NCBI RefSeq assembly: GCF_030269445.1
Contig: NZ_BSTJ01000010.1
Coordinates: 186,001-250,000 of the forward strand
Direction: 5' to 3'
From: Actinoallomurus iriomotensis
GTDB lineage: Bacteria; Actinomycetota; Actinomycetes; Streptosporangiales; Streptosporangiaceae
Length of the DNA: 64,000 bases
Shown: in pieces, positions 36,008-45,800 of the stretch
Position numbering within the stretch: the first letter of the stretch is position 1
Layout: every line of letters starts with the position of its first letter
Translations under genes and position numbers: made by a program
Notes under the pieces: generated by a model
Told to the model about the DNA's origin: nothing
The model's database searches: none
The model's input: only the letters and a program-made list of their open reading frames with translations

Positions 36008-36889
36008 TCAGACGTCGGCGGCGCAGCGGAAGCCCAGGTTGCCGCTGGAGCTGTCGGGGCTGTTGCCCGTGCGCGCGGCCACCCGGTAGCGGTTGCAGTA
36101 GGAATCGTGGCACAGGTACGAACCGCCGCGCATCGGACGCTCGGCGTCGGTCCCGCGGAACCGCCCGGCGCACCATTCCCACACGTTGCCCGAAACGTTG
36201 AAGAGCCCGAAGCCGTTGGGCGGGAAGGCGTCCACCGGAGCGGTGCCGGCGTAACCGTCCTCCGCCGTGTCGCGCACCGGGAACCGGCCCTGCCAGATGT
36301 TGCACCGGTGCTCGCCGCCGGGCGTGAGCTCGTCGCCCCACGGGTAACGGGCCTGCTCCAGGCCGCCACGCGCGGCGTACTCCCACTCGGCCTCCGTCGG
36401 CAGCCGCCGGCCGGCCCAGGCGCAGTAGGCGTTCGCGTCACGCCACGACACGTGCACGACCGGGTGGTCCCAGCGGTCCTCGACCGTGCTGCCGGGCCCT
36501 TCCGGCACCCGCCAGTACGCCCCGGAGACCCCGCACCACCACGGCGTCTGCGGCGGTCGTGGAGACCTCTTGCGCAGCTCACCGGGCAGGAACTTGGCGA
36601 AGACGTAGGTCCAGCCGAACTTCTCGGCGTCCGTCCGGTAGCCCGTCGCGTCCACGAACTCCGCGAACCGCGCGTTCGTCACGCAGTGCGGATCGATGGC
36701 GAAGGAGGCGACGGCGACCTCGCGGACGGGCCCCTCGTCGTCGTCGGGGAATCCGTCCTTGTCCTCGGTGCCCATCAGGAACGTGCCGCCCGGCAGCACG
36801 ATCAGGTCGCCGGAGGCGTGTCCGCGGCCCGGCGGGTCGTACGGGACCTCCGAACCCTCGGAGCGTGACGGGGGACAGCATCCGGACAT
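36008..36889 (-). CDS. Formylglycine-generating enzyme (SUMF1 family)
   Basis: 293 residues; AAGGAGG precedes ATG 36889. The FGE sulfatase domain starts with VLPGGTFLMGTEDKDGFPDD, continues HPVVHVSWRDANAYCAWAG, RLPTEAEWEYAARGG and GNVWEWC, and ends GGSYLCHDSYCNRYRVAART. Cys260 and Cys265 match the copper-binding catalytic pair of human and Streptomyces FGE, so this is a true cysteine oxidase rather than an EgtB/PvdO relative. It converts the Cys of CxPxR motifs in sulfatases to formylglycine, before folding. The sulfatase at 41482-42798 is the evident client. Oddly, its own N-terminus reads MSGCCPPSR, which contains the motif it recognises. Confidence 0.93.
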   Translation of the reverse strand: MSGCCPPSRSEGSEVPYDPPGRGHASGDLIVLPGGTFLMGTEDKDGFPDDDEGPVREVAVASFAIDPHCVTNARFAEFVDATGYRTDAEKFGWTYVFAKFLPGELRKRSPRPPQTPWWCGVSGAYWRVPEGPGSTVEDRWDHPVVHVSWRDANAYCAWAGRRLPTEAEWEYAARGGLEQARYPWGDELTPGGEHRCNIWQGRFPVRDTAEDGYAGTAPVDAFPPNGFGLFNVSGNVWEWCAGRFRGTDAERPMRGGSYLCHDSYCNRYRVAARTGNSPDSSSGNLGFRCAADV

Positions 36890-36903
36890 CCGCGAACCAC
36901 CTC

Positions 36904-36951
36904 CTTGCGTGCTTGCGTGCTTGCGTGCGTGACCTGACGTGCGTGACCTGC
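36904..36951. repeat. Short tandem repeats upstream of the FGE gene
   Basis: CTTGCGTG occurs three times head to tail (36904-36927). It is followed by two copies of TGCGTGACCTG at a 14-bp offset (36926-36936 and 36940-36950). This is a slippage-prone microsatellite in the FGE 5' untranslated region. Confidence 0.75.
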
Positions 36952-36980
36952 ATCATCTCAGGGCCGACGCCCGAGCCCGG

Positions 36981-38204
36981 TCAGTGGGGGACGAGCAGGT
37001 GGTCCGACCGCGCCGAGGCCATCGACGACATGACGAGTGACGCCGCGCCGATGGCGCCCCCGTCCTCGCCGAGAGTCGTGCCGCGTACCTCCACCGTGTG
37101 CACGTCGCTCACGGTGAGCAGCGAGGCGGTGATCGGCGGCACGACCCGCAGGTAGATGCGCGACAGCGCGGACCAGCTCGGTCCGCCCAGCACGACGGCG
37201 TCGAGGTCCAGGACGTTGGCGAGGTTGCCGGCGACGCGTGCGATGGCGCGCGCCGACTTCTCAACGATGACGAGCGCGGACTCGTCGCCTTTGTCGGCGA
37301 GGGCGCACAGATGCCTTAACGCGGTCTCGACGGCCAGGGGATCGTCGAGGTCCACGGACGGGATCGTGCCGGCCCCGGCGGCCGCGGAGACGAGGTGCAC
37401 GGGGGCGGAGGTGATCGCGATGCACCCGCGCCCGCCGCACGGGCACCGGGGCCCGTCGGGGTCGCCGCTGAGGTGCCCGATCTCGCCGAGGTTGTCGGAC
37501 GCGCCGCGCATCACCTCGCCGTCGAGGACGACCCCGGCGCCGATTCCGGTGCCGAGGTAGATGAAGGCGAAGTTCGACAGCGTGCCGCCGCCCGCCCAGA
37601 GCTCGCCCGTCGCGGCGGCGATGGTGTCCTTCTCCAGCACGACCGGCAGGCCGACGCGGCTCTCCAGCTCGTCGCGGAGGCGTACGACGCCCCAGCCGCG
37701 CAGGTTCGGCGGCCCGACGAGAGAGCCGGACTCGGCCCTGATGGGCCCGGGGGCGGAGACGCCGAGGCCGGACACCCGGAGCGGGGGGATCGCCCGGCGG
37801 CCCACGAGGTCGGCGACGGCGTCGACGATCGCCTTGAGCACGTCTTCCGGGCCGTCGGTGGTCGGGGTCACGATCGAGGCCCGGTCCTCGACCTGGCCGG
37901 CGAGGTTGAGGAGCACCAGCGTCATCCGGGCCGGATCGATGTGCAGCCCCAGGGAGTACTGACCCTGCGGGACCACTCTGAACATCGTCCGGCGGGCGCC
38001 CGTGTCGGCCTCCACCCGGCCGGCGGCCTCGATCAGCCCCGCGCTGACGAGGCGGCGGCAGATGTTGGAGACGGTCTGCACCGACAGGCCGGTGTGCTCC
38101 GACAGCTCCACCCGGCTGATGTTCGAGCTGCGCCGTACCAGGTCGAGAACGAGCAGCTGGTTGTAGTCGCCGACGCGCGGAAGATTCGATCCCCGCCGCT
38201 CCAT
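36981..38204 (-). CDS. ROK family transcriptional regulator
   Basis: 407 residues from ATG 38204, with GGGAGGG upstream. The N-terminal winged helix is NQLLVLDLVRRSSNISRVEL plus TGLSVQTVSNICRRLVSAGL. The ROK domain shows SGLGVSAPGPI, IYLGTGIGAGVVLDG, GEIGHLSGD and the zinc motif CPCGGRGCIAI (C-x-C-x4-C). In kinases the last motif is followed by Glu; here it is Ala, in line with a regulator. It is divergent to the sugar ABC/sulfatase/mannosidase operon and is its likely repressor, with a mannose-type sugar as effector. It contains at least one TTA codon (37317-37319). Confidence 0.9.
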   Translation of the reverse strand: MERRGSNLPRVGDYNQLLVLDLVRRSSNISRVELSEHTGLSVQTVSNICRRLVSAGLIEAAGRVEADTGARRTMFRVVPQGQYSLGLHIDPARMTLVLLNLAGQVEDRASIVTPTTDGPEDVLKAIVDAVADLVGRRAIPPLRVSGLGVSAPGPIRAESGSLVGPPNLRGWGVVRLRDELESRVGLPVVLEKDTIAAATGELWAGGGTLSNFAFIYLGTGIGAGVVLDGEVMRGASDNLGEIGHLSGDPDGPRCPCGGRGCIAITSAPVHLVSAAAGAGTIPSVDLDDPLAVETALRHLCALADKGDESALVIVEKSARAIARVAGNLANVLDLDAVVLGGPSWSALSRIYLRVVPPITASLLTVSDVHTVEVRGTTLGEDGGAIGAASLVMSSMASARSDHLLVPH

Positions 38205-38264
38205 CGTGATCCCTCCCGGCTTCGGCGATTGGGGCCGTCTCACGCGCTTCCGCGCTTGACGGAA

Positions 38265-38333
38265 CAGATCGTAGATCAACGCCGAGGCCCAGATCGTAGG
38301 TCACGAAAGAGTCTGTTGTAAATCAAATTGATT
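38265..38333. promoter_or_regulatory. Candidate ROK operator region: direct repeats plus A/T-rich near-palindrome
   Basis: CAGATCGTAGATCA (38265-38278) is repeated as CAGATCGTAGGTCA 25 bp later (38290-38303). AATCAAATTGATT (38321-38333) is a near-palindrome, unusually A/T-rich here, about 55 bp before the binding-protein start. Together they mark the divergent promoter of the ROK and ABC genes. Confidence 0.5.
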
Positions 38334-38387
38334 GTGTTAGCGTCCTGGGACCCCGCTGCGGGGCGGTGCCTCTTAAGGAGATGCAGC

Positions 38388-39671
38388 ATGAAGTTCACGA
38401 AGTCGGTCGTGGCCGCCGCGGTGACGAGTCTCGTTCTTCCACTCGCGGCATGCTCGGGCTCCGGTTCCGGATCCGGCTCGGTGAACCTGGTCTTCCGGCA
38501 GTTCGACCCCAAGGGAGAGGTCGCCGGCCTCACCACCGCGATCGACGCGTGGAACAAGAGTCACCCGAAGATCCACGTCGAGATGCAGACCCTGAGCCCC
38601 AACAACGTGCAGCAGTTCGCGCGTGAGGCCAATTCCGGATCCGGGCCGGACATCGACCAGATCGGCTACGCCGACGTCGCGTTCCTCGCCAAGCCGAAGA
38701 TCCTGCTGTCGCTGGACGACCTCATGAAGAAGGACCCGGTGCCCGGGGGGACGGACAACCTCCTCGCGAAGGACATGGTCACCTTCGACGGCAAGACCTG
38801 GGCCATGCCCTGGACGGCCGACACCATGGCGCTCGTCTACAACCCCAAGGCGCTCTCCGCCGCGGGCGTCAAGAGCCCGCCCACCACCTGGGAGCAACTC
38901 GCGGCCGACGCGAAGCAGATCAGCTCCTCCAGCTCCGGCAAGACCAGCGGCTTCTGCTTCGCGGCCTCCGGCTCGGCGACCAGCTCACAGTGGAACGCGA
39001 TCAACTACTACATCTGGGCGCACGGCGGCACGCTCGTGCAGAAGAACCCCTCGGGCGCGTGGCAGCCCGGCATCGCCCAGCCCCAGCTCGCGAACGCGAT
39101 CCAGTACTTCGCCGACCTGTTCTCCTCCGGGGCCTCGCCGAAGGCGAACCAGGCGGTGCAGGACTACAGCGACCCCTCCATCGTCAACGGCCTCGCGACC
39201 GGATCCTGCGCGATGAGCTACGAGCCGCCGGCGACCTTCGCGCCCCTGCTCAAGCAGGCGAAGGCGGCCGGCACGACGCTGACGACCGCGCCGATGCCCT
39301 CCGGCCTGACCGACGGCGCGACGCACCTCGGCGGTCGCGCGCTCGGCATCAACCGCAACAGCAAGCACCCGGACGAGGCGTGGCAGGTGATCAAGTACCT
39401 GATGAGCGCCACGACGTTCAAGACCTACTCCCAGTACCCGGCCTCCAAGAGCACCCTCACCCAGCTGACGGTGCCGGAGTCGCAGCAGGGCTTCGTCAAG
39501 CAGCTGCCGCACGCCCGCTCGTTCGCGCGCTACATCGGGTCCGACATGACGGTCGCCTCGATCGAGCAACTCGTCAACCAGCGGTTCTCCGCCGTCTACT
39601 CGGGCCAGTCATCCAGCTCGGACGCGGCCGCGGCGATAATCTCCGGGCTGACCAAGGGCCTGAAGGGCTGA
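38388..39671 (+). CDS. Sugar ABC transporter substrate-binding lipoprotein
   Basis: 427 residues from ATG 38388, seven bases after AAGGAG. The signal peptide is MKFTKSVVAAAVTSLVLPLA with lipobox LAAC, so it is membrane-anchored outside the cell. The mature part has the family 1 pattern of carbohydrate-binding proteins: VNLVFRQFDPKGEVAGLTTA, WAMPWTADTMALVYNPKAL, TWEQLAADAKQI, LGGRALGINRNSKHPDEAW and VIKYLMS. It is followed by two permeases nine bases downstream. The ligand is probably a mannose-containing or sulfated oligosaccharide, inferred from the sulfatase and GH38 genes. Confidence 0.92.
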   Translation: MKFTKSVVAAAVTSLVLPLAACSGSGSGSGSVNLVFRQFDPKGEVAGLTTAIDAWNKSHPKIHVEMQTLSPNNVQQFAREANSGSGPDIDQIGYADVAFLAKPKILLSLDDLMKKDPVPGGTDNLLAKDMVTFDGKTWAMPWTADTMALVYNPKALSAAGVKSPPTTWEQLAADAKQISSSSSGKTSGFCFAASGSATSSQWNAINYYIWAHGGTLVQKNPSGAWQPGIAQPQLANAIQYFADLFSSGASPKANQAVQDYSDPSIVNGLATGSCAMSYEPPATFAPLLKQAKAAGTTLTTAPMPSGLTDGATHLGGRALGINRNSKHPDEAWQVIKYLMSATTFKTYSQYPASKSTLTQLTVPESQQGFVKQLPHARSFARYIGSDMTVASIEQLVNQRFSAVYSGQSSSSDAAAAIISGLTKGLKG

Positions 39672-39680
39672 GCGGCGCCG

Positions 39681-40586
39681 ATGGCCTCCCGCTCCGCACG
39701 ACGCCAGCCGTACGCGCTGACGACACCGGCTCTCATCGTCATCGGAGTCCTGTTCGTCTTCCCCAGCGTGTACAACGTGGTGCTGGCGTTCCAGAAACTG
39801 AGCCCGTACGACACGCCCGGTGACGCCACGTGGGTGGGGTTCGACAACTTCAAGGCGATCTTCAGCGACCCGCAGATCGGCAGCGCCACCCTCAACACCG
39901 CCTTCTGGCTGACCGCGCTGACGGTGGCCATCCGGCTCGTGCTCGGCCTGGGGCTCGCGCTCCTCCTGCAGAGCCAGGTGCTCGCGCGCTGGCGCCTGCG
40001 GGGCGTCGGCCGCACCCTCGTCCTCGTGCCGTGGATGCTCCCGCCGGTCGTCGCGGTCGCGTGCTGGAAGTCGATCTTCGACGCCAACACCGGCGTCCTC
40101 AACCAGTTCCTCGTCAGCACGCACATCGTGTCGAAGGGCGTGCCCTTCCTGGCCCAGACGAGCACCGCGTGGTGGTCGGTGATCGCCATCATCGTGTGGC
40201 GCGAGCTGCCCTTCGTCGTGATCGTGATGATGGCGGGCCTGCAGTCCATCCCGAAGGAGCAGTACGAGGCGGCCGCGATCGACTCCGCGGGGCGCTGGCA
40301 GTCCTTCCTCCACATCACGCTGCCCAACCTGCGGCCCGTCATCGTCGTCGTCGTGCTCATGACGGTGATCCAGACGTTCAACAACTTCGTCTACGTCTGG
40401 CTCTCGACCGGGGGCGGGCCGGGCACTTACACGCAGGTGCTCGCCACCCAGCTGTACTCGGCCGCGTTCGTGGCCAACGACCTCGGGCAGGGCGCCGCGA
40501 TCGGCATCGTCATGACGGCGACGATGGCGGTGTTCGCGCTGATCTACCTGCGTGTGACGGGTGACCGGGAAGGACGCTCCGCATGA
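39681..40586 (+). CDS. Sugar ABC transporter permease (MalF type)
   Basis: 301 residues, six membrane helices. LTTPALIVIGVLFVFPSVYN is the first helix, and the ATPase-contacting EAA loop is EQYEAAAIDSAGRWQSFLHI followed by TLPNLRP. It forms a heterodimer with the next permease, whose ATG lies in its stop codon (ATGA). The ATPase subunit is not in the operon; actinomycetes often share one (MsiK type). Confidence 0.92.
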   Translation: MASRSARRQPYALTTPALIVIGVLFVFPSVYNVVLAFQKLSPYDTPGDATWVGFDNFKAIFSDPQIGSATLNTAFWLTALTVAIRLVLGLGLALLLQSQVLARWRLRGVGRTLVLVPWMLPPVVAVACWKSIFDANTGVLNQFLVSTHIVSKGVPFLAQTSTAWWSVIAIIVWRELPFVVIVMMAGLQSIPKEQYEAAAIDSAGRWQSFLHITLPNLRPVIVVVVLMTVIQTFNNFVYVWLSTGGGPGTYTQVLATQLYSAAFVANDLGQGAAIGIVMTATMAVFALIYLRVTGDREGRSA

Positions 40587-41485
40587 CCGCCGACGTGACG
40601 TCGAAGCCGGCCGTCCGCGACGCGCCGAAGAAGGTCGTGGCGAGACGCGACCCGAACCGCCGGCGGGCGCGCGACCTGCTCGTGATCGTGCCGACGTTCG
40701 CGATCCTGCTCGTGATCGTCTTCCCGGTCCTCTGGATGGTCTTCACCTCGCTGCGGCCGACGACGGCGCTCGCCGCCCGGCTGCCCTGGAGCCGCTACTT
40801 CGACGGGCTGGGATTCGGCGCGTACGGCCGGCTGTTCGGCAACTCCGACTTCGCGCGGTACATCGGGAACAGCCTGCTGGTGTCGGCCGTCAGCACGTGC
40901 TGCACCGTGGTGCTGGCCAGCCTCGCGGCCTACGCGCTGTCGCGGTTCGTCTTCCGGCTGCGCCGGACCGTCCTGATGGTCGTCCTCGCGACGCAGCTGC
41001 TGCCCTTCGTCGTGCTGATCACGCCGATCTACCTCTCGTTCGGGGAGCTGGGCCTGCTCAACTCGTACGTCGGCCTGATCATCGTGTACACCGCGATGAC
41101 CCTGCCGCTCGCGATCTACCTGTTGATGGGCTACTTCGACACCATCCCTCTCGCGCTCGACGAGGCGGCGCGCATCGACGGCTGCTCGAACGTCGGCGTC
41201 ATCTTCCGGGTCGTCTTCCCGATCGCGCTGCCCGGCATCGTCACGGTGATCGTCACGACCTTCATCGCGACGTGGGAGGAGTACTTCTTCGCGAGCGTGC
41301 TGAACACGAGCGAGGACCTGAAGACCGTGCAGGTGGGGCTGTCGTCCTTCTTCGGGGAGTACACCAGCGACTGGGGCGTGATCATGGCCGCCGCGACGGT
41401 GGCCACCATTCCCACCATCGTCCTCTTCTCCATTGTCCAGAAACGGCTCGTCGCCGGAATGGCCGCTGGGAGCGTCAAAGAATGA
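40583..41485 (+). CDS. Sugar ABC transporter permease (MalG type)
   Basis: 300 residues with six predicted helices after a basic N-terminal tail. It starts with LVIVPTFAILLVIVFPVLWM and has the EAA loop DEAARIDGCSNVGVIFRVVF and the MalG-type NTSEDLKTVQVGLSSFFGEY. It is coupled by four-base overlaps to the permease before and the sulfatase after, showing that transport and desulfation are co-expressed. Confidence 0.92.
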   Translation: MTADVTSKPAVRDAPKKVVARRDPNRRRARDLLVIVPTFAILLVIVFPVLWMVFTSLRPTTALAARLPWSRYFDGLGFGAYGRLFGNSDFARYIGNSLLVSAVSTCCTVVLASLAAYALSRFVFRLRRTVLMVVLATQLLPFVVLITPIYLSFGELGLLNSYVGLIIVYTAMTLPLAIYLLMGYFDTIPLALDEAARIDGCSNVGVIFRVVFPIALPGIVTVIVTTFIATWEEYFFASVLNTSEDLKTVQVGLSSFFGEYTSDWGVIMAAATVATIPTIVLFSIVQKRLVAGMAAGSVKE

Positions 41486-42798
41486 GCCAGACCACCGATC
41501 GCCCGAACGTCGTCGTCATCTACGCCGACGACCTGGGCTGGGGCGACCTCGGCTGCTTCGGCGCCGACGACTTCGACACCCCGGCGCTGGACGGGCTCGC
41601 GGCCTCCGGCGTCCGCCTGCCGCAGTGGTACTCCAACTCGCCCGTCTGCTCGCCCTCCCGGGCGTCGCTCCTCACCGGCCGGCACCCCGCGCACGCGGGT
41701 GTGGAGGCGATCCTCGGCGGGACGAGGCGCACCCCCGGGCTCCCGCCCCAGCCGACGCTCGCGAGCGCCCTGGGGGAGCGCGGCTACGCCACCGGGATCT
41801 TCGGCAAGTGGCATCTGGGCGCCGACCCGGCGTACGGCCCGCTGCACCGCGGCTTCGACGAGCACTTCGGGTTCCGCGCCGGCTGCGTTGACTACTACTC
41901 CCACATCTACTACTGGGGCGATCACAACCCGATCCACGACCTGTGGGAGGACGAGGACGAGGTCTGGCTGAACGGCGAGTACCTCACCACGGTCATCGCG
42001 CGCCGGGCCGCCGAGTTCATCGAGCGGAACGCCGAACGGCCGTTCTTCTGCTATGTGCCGTTCAACGCGCCGCACTACCCGATGCACGCGCCCGAGGAGT
42101 ACATGGCGCAGTTCGCGCACCTGCCGGCCGGGCGGCGCATGATGGCTGCGATGGTGAAGGCGATGGACGACGGCGTCGCGACCATCCTCGACACCCTCGA
42201 CCGGCTCGGCCTGCGCGAGAACACGATCGTGTTCATGTCCTCCGACAACGGCCCGTCGATCGAGGAGCGCAACTGGCTCGACGGTGAGGAGATCTCCTAC
42301 GACGGCGGCTCGGCCGGCGGCCTGCGCGGTCACAAGGGCTCGCTGTTCGAGGGCGGCATCCGGGTGCCCGCCGTCATCTCGTGGCCCGCGGCGATCCCCG
42401 CCGGCGCGCCCGGTGAGGTGGTCGGCTGCATGTCCGACGTCGTGCCCACCGTGCTCGAGGCCGTGGACGGTGTCGCGCCCGCCGACGAGACGATCGACGG
42501 CAGGTCGCTGCTGCCGCTGCTGAGGAGCGGCGAGGCCGGTCCCGACCGCTGGCTGTTCTGGGAGTACGAGGGGCAGCTCGCCGCCCGGCTCGGACGCTGG
42601 AAGGTCGTACTGGACGCCTGCGAGAGCATGCAGGTGGACGTCGCCGTGCCCGAGGGCCTGTACGACCTCGTCGACGACCCGGGCGAGCGGCACGAGCTGT
42701 CGCGCACCCACCCCGACCGGTTCCGCCGGATGCGCGAGGAGCTCGAACGCTGGGCGGAGCGCTGCGCAGCCTGGCGCGGTGAGTCGCTGGTCGGCTAG
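41482..42798 (+). CDS. Type I (formylglycine) sulfatase
   Basis: 438 residues from ATG 41482. Metal-binding DD at residues 16-17 (VVVIYADDLGWGDLG), and the formylglycine motif C-S-P-S-R at 56-60 (NSPVCSPSRASLLTG). FGKWHLG follows, then VFMSSDNGPSIEE with the second metal site and RGHKGSLFEGGIRVPAVISW with the conserved lysine. There is no signal peptide, so it probably acts in the cytoplasm on imported sulfated saccharide. Activation would come from the FGE at 36008-36889. The neighbour GH38 enzyme suggests a sulfated mannoside as substrate. Sulfatase subfamily cannot be fixed by eye. Confidence 0.93.
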   Translation: MSQTTDRPNVVVIYADDLGWGDLGCFGADDFDTPALDGLAASGVRLPQWYSNSPVCSPSRASLLTGRHPAHAGVEAILGGTRRTPGLPPQPTLASALGERGYATGIFGKWHLGADPAYGPLHRGFDEHFGFRAGCVDYYSHIYYWGDHNPIHDLWEDEDEVWLNGEYLTTVIARRAAEFIERNAERPFFCYVPFNAPHYPMHAPEEYMAQFAHLPAGRRMMAAMVKAMDDGVATILDTLDRLGLRENTIVFMSSDNGPSIEERNWLDGEEISYDGGSAGGLRGHKGSLFEGGIRVPAVISWPAAIPAGAPGEVVGCMSDVVPTVLEAVDGVAPADETIDGRSLLPLLRSGEAGPDRWLFWEYEGQLAARLGRWKVVLDACESMQVDVAVPEGLYDLVDDPGERHELSRTHPDRFRRMREELERWAERCAAWRGESLVG

Positions 42799-42862
42799 CG
42801 CGCGCCTTCATCCACGGCCGTTCCCTTTTCGTTCCTTCCCCCTGCCACGGTCAGGAGCCTTC

Positions 42863-45800
42863 ATGCACGACACCACCCCCCAGATCGAGATGCGCGTCGA
42901 GCGCTTCGTGCGCGAGCGTGTCGCGCCGGCCGTGGAGCGCCGGCACGTCGCGCTCGACGTGACGGCGTGGGAGGTGCCCGACGAGCCGGTGCCCTTCGCG
43001 GAGGCGGTGGCACAGGACTTCACCGCGTTCAAGCCCGGCATGGCCTGGAGCCGGCCGTGGGGCACGACGTGGTTCCACGTGACCGGTGAGATCCCCGAGG
43101 GGTGGGGCGGCGCGGACGTCGCCCTGGAGCTGGTCGTCGACCTGGGCTTCTCGGCGCGGCAGCCCGGCTTTCAGGCCGAGGGCCTGATCTACCGGCCCGA
43201 CGGCACGATCGTGAAGGGCCTCGAGCCGCTGAACAACGCCGTGCCCGTCGGGCCCGGCCCGGTCGACCTCTACATCGAGGCCGCCTCGAATCCCGACGTG
43301 GGCGGGCACTACTTCTACCTGCCCACCCCGCTCGGCGACAAGGCGACCGCCGGCGCCGAGCCCATCTACACGCTCCGCCGCGTCGACCTCGTCGAACGCG
43401 ACCTGACCGTGTACGGCCTGCTGCAGGACTGCTGGACCCTCGTTGGGCTCATGGAGCAGCTGGAGGCGTCCCTGCCGCGCCGCGCCGAGATCCTGCGCGC
43501 GCTCGAGCGGATGTGCGACGTCGTGGACCCCGACCGGGTGGCCGAGACCGCCGCGGCGGGCCGGGAGGCCCTGGCGGGCGTGCTCGCCTCGCCCGCCTAC
43601 GCGAGCGCGCACCAGGTGATCGCGGTGGGGCACGCGCACATCGACTCGGCCTGGCTGTGGCCGACGCGCGAGACGATCCGCAAGTGCGCCCGCACCTTCT
43701 CGAACGTGCTGGCACTCATGGACGAGTACCCGGACTTCGTGTTCGCCTGCTCCAGCGCGCAGCAGTACGCGTGGATGAAGGAGCACTACCCGGAGCTGTT
43801 CGAACGCATCCGCCGTCGCGTCGCCGACGGGCGCTTCGTGCCGGTCGGAGGAATGTGGGTCGAGTCCGACACGAACATGCCCGGCGGTGAGGCGCTCGCG
43901 CGTCAGTTCGTGCACGGGAAGGGCTTCTTCCTGCGCGAGTTCGGCTACGAGCCCGGCGACGTGTGGCTGCCCGACTCGTTCGGCTACACGGCGGCGCTGC
44001 CGCAGATCGCGCGCGCGGCGGGCGCCCGCGCGTTCCTCACCCAGAAGATCTCGTGGAACGAGAGCAACCGGATGCCGCACCACACCTTCTGGTGGGAGGG
44101 CATCGACGGCAGCCGCATCTTCACGCACTTCCCGCCGGCCGACACCTACAACTCCGACCTCTCCGGCGCCGACCTGGCCCGCGCCCAGCGGCAGTACGCC
44201 GAGAAGGGCGTCTCCAACGTCTCGCTCACGCCGTTCGGATTCGGCGACGGGGGAGGGGGACCGACCCGGGAGATGATGGAGGCCGCCGCCCGTACGCGCT
44301 CGCTGGAGGGGTCGCCGCGGGTCGAGGTCGGCACGCCGGAGCGCTTCTTCGAGCTCGCGCGGACCACTCACCCGGCGCCGGCCACCTGGTCGGGGGAGAT
44401 GTACCTCGAACTGCACCGGGGCACCTACACCTCCCAGGCGAACACCAAGCAGGGCAACCGGCGCAGCGAACACCTCCTGCGCGAGGCGGAGCTCTGGAGC
44501 GCGACCGCGGCCTGGCGCGGGCTCGCGGACTACCCGTACCAGACGCTCGACGACGCGTGGCGCACCGTGCTGCTACAGCAGTTCCACGACATCCTGCCCG
44601 GCTCCTCGATCGCCTGGGTGCACCAGGAGGCGGAGCGCAACTACGCGGCCGTCGCCGCCGCGCTCGCCCCGGTGATCGACGAGGCGCAGCGGGCGCTCGC
44701 CGGGCCGGGCTCGGCGCCGGTCGTCTTCAACGCGGCACCGGTCGCCGCGGCCGGGGCGCCCGCGCTCGGCGCGGTGGCGGGGGCCCCGCCCGCCGGGGTC
44801 GCGCCCGTGGCCGCCGGCACCGGGTGGGTGCTCGACAACGGCGTCGTCCGGGCCGTCTTCGACGCCGCGGGCCTGCTCGTCTCGTTCGCCGAGACCGCCT
44901 CGGGGCGCGAGCTGGTGGCCGCCGGCGAGGCCGCGGCGCTGCTGCAGGTGTTCCGCGACACCCCGAACCAGTGGGACGCCTGGGACATCGACGCGCACTA
45001 CCGCCACACCGTGACCGAACTGCGCGAGGCGGACGCGGTGGAGGCCACCGGCGACGCGCTCGTCGTGCGGCGATCGTTCCACCGCTCGACGTTCACCCAG
45101 ACCTTCCGGCTCGTGGAGGCGTCACCCGAGCTCGAGATCGAGACCCGCGTCGACTGGCACGAGCGGGAGAAGCTGCTCAAGCTCGCGTTCCCGCTCGCGG
45201 TGCACGCCGACCGGGCGTCGTCGGAGGTGCAGTTCGGGCACGTGCAGCGGCCCACCCACGCGAACACCTCCTGGGACATGGCGCGCTTCGAGACGGCGGC
45301 GCACCGGTGGGTGCACGTCGGCGAGCCGGGCTTCGGCGTGGCCGTCGCGAACGACTCGACCTACGGTCACGACATCACCCGCCGCTGGGCGGCGGACGGC
45401 TCGACGGTCACGCTGGTACGGGAGTCGCTGCTGCGCGCGCCGCGCTTCCCGGACCCCCATGCCGACCAGGGCGAGCATGTGCTGCGCACCGCGCTGCGGC
45501 CCGCCCCGACCGTGCTGGAGGCCCTCGACACCGGCTACCGGCTCAACCTCCCGGTGCGCGCGGTCACCGGAGGCGGCCCGGTGGCCCCGCTCGTCACCGT
45601 CTCCTCACCCGCGGTCGTGGTGGAGGCCGTCAAGCTCGCCGAGGACCGCTCCGGCGACCTCGTCGTACGGCTCTACGAGGCGCGGGGCGGCCGGGCGCGA
45701 GCGCGCGTCGAGGTCTCCGAGCCGGTCGAGCGGGCGTGGACGACCGACCTGCTGGAGCGCGACCCGGCCGACCTCGCCGACGCCGCCGTCCAGGCTTCCG

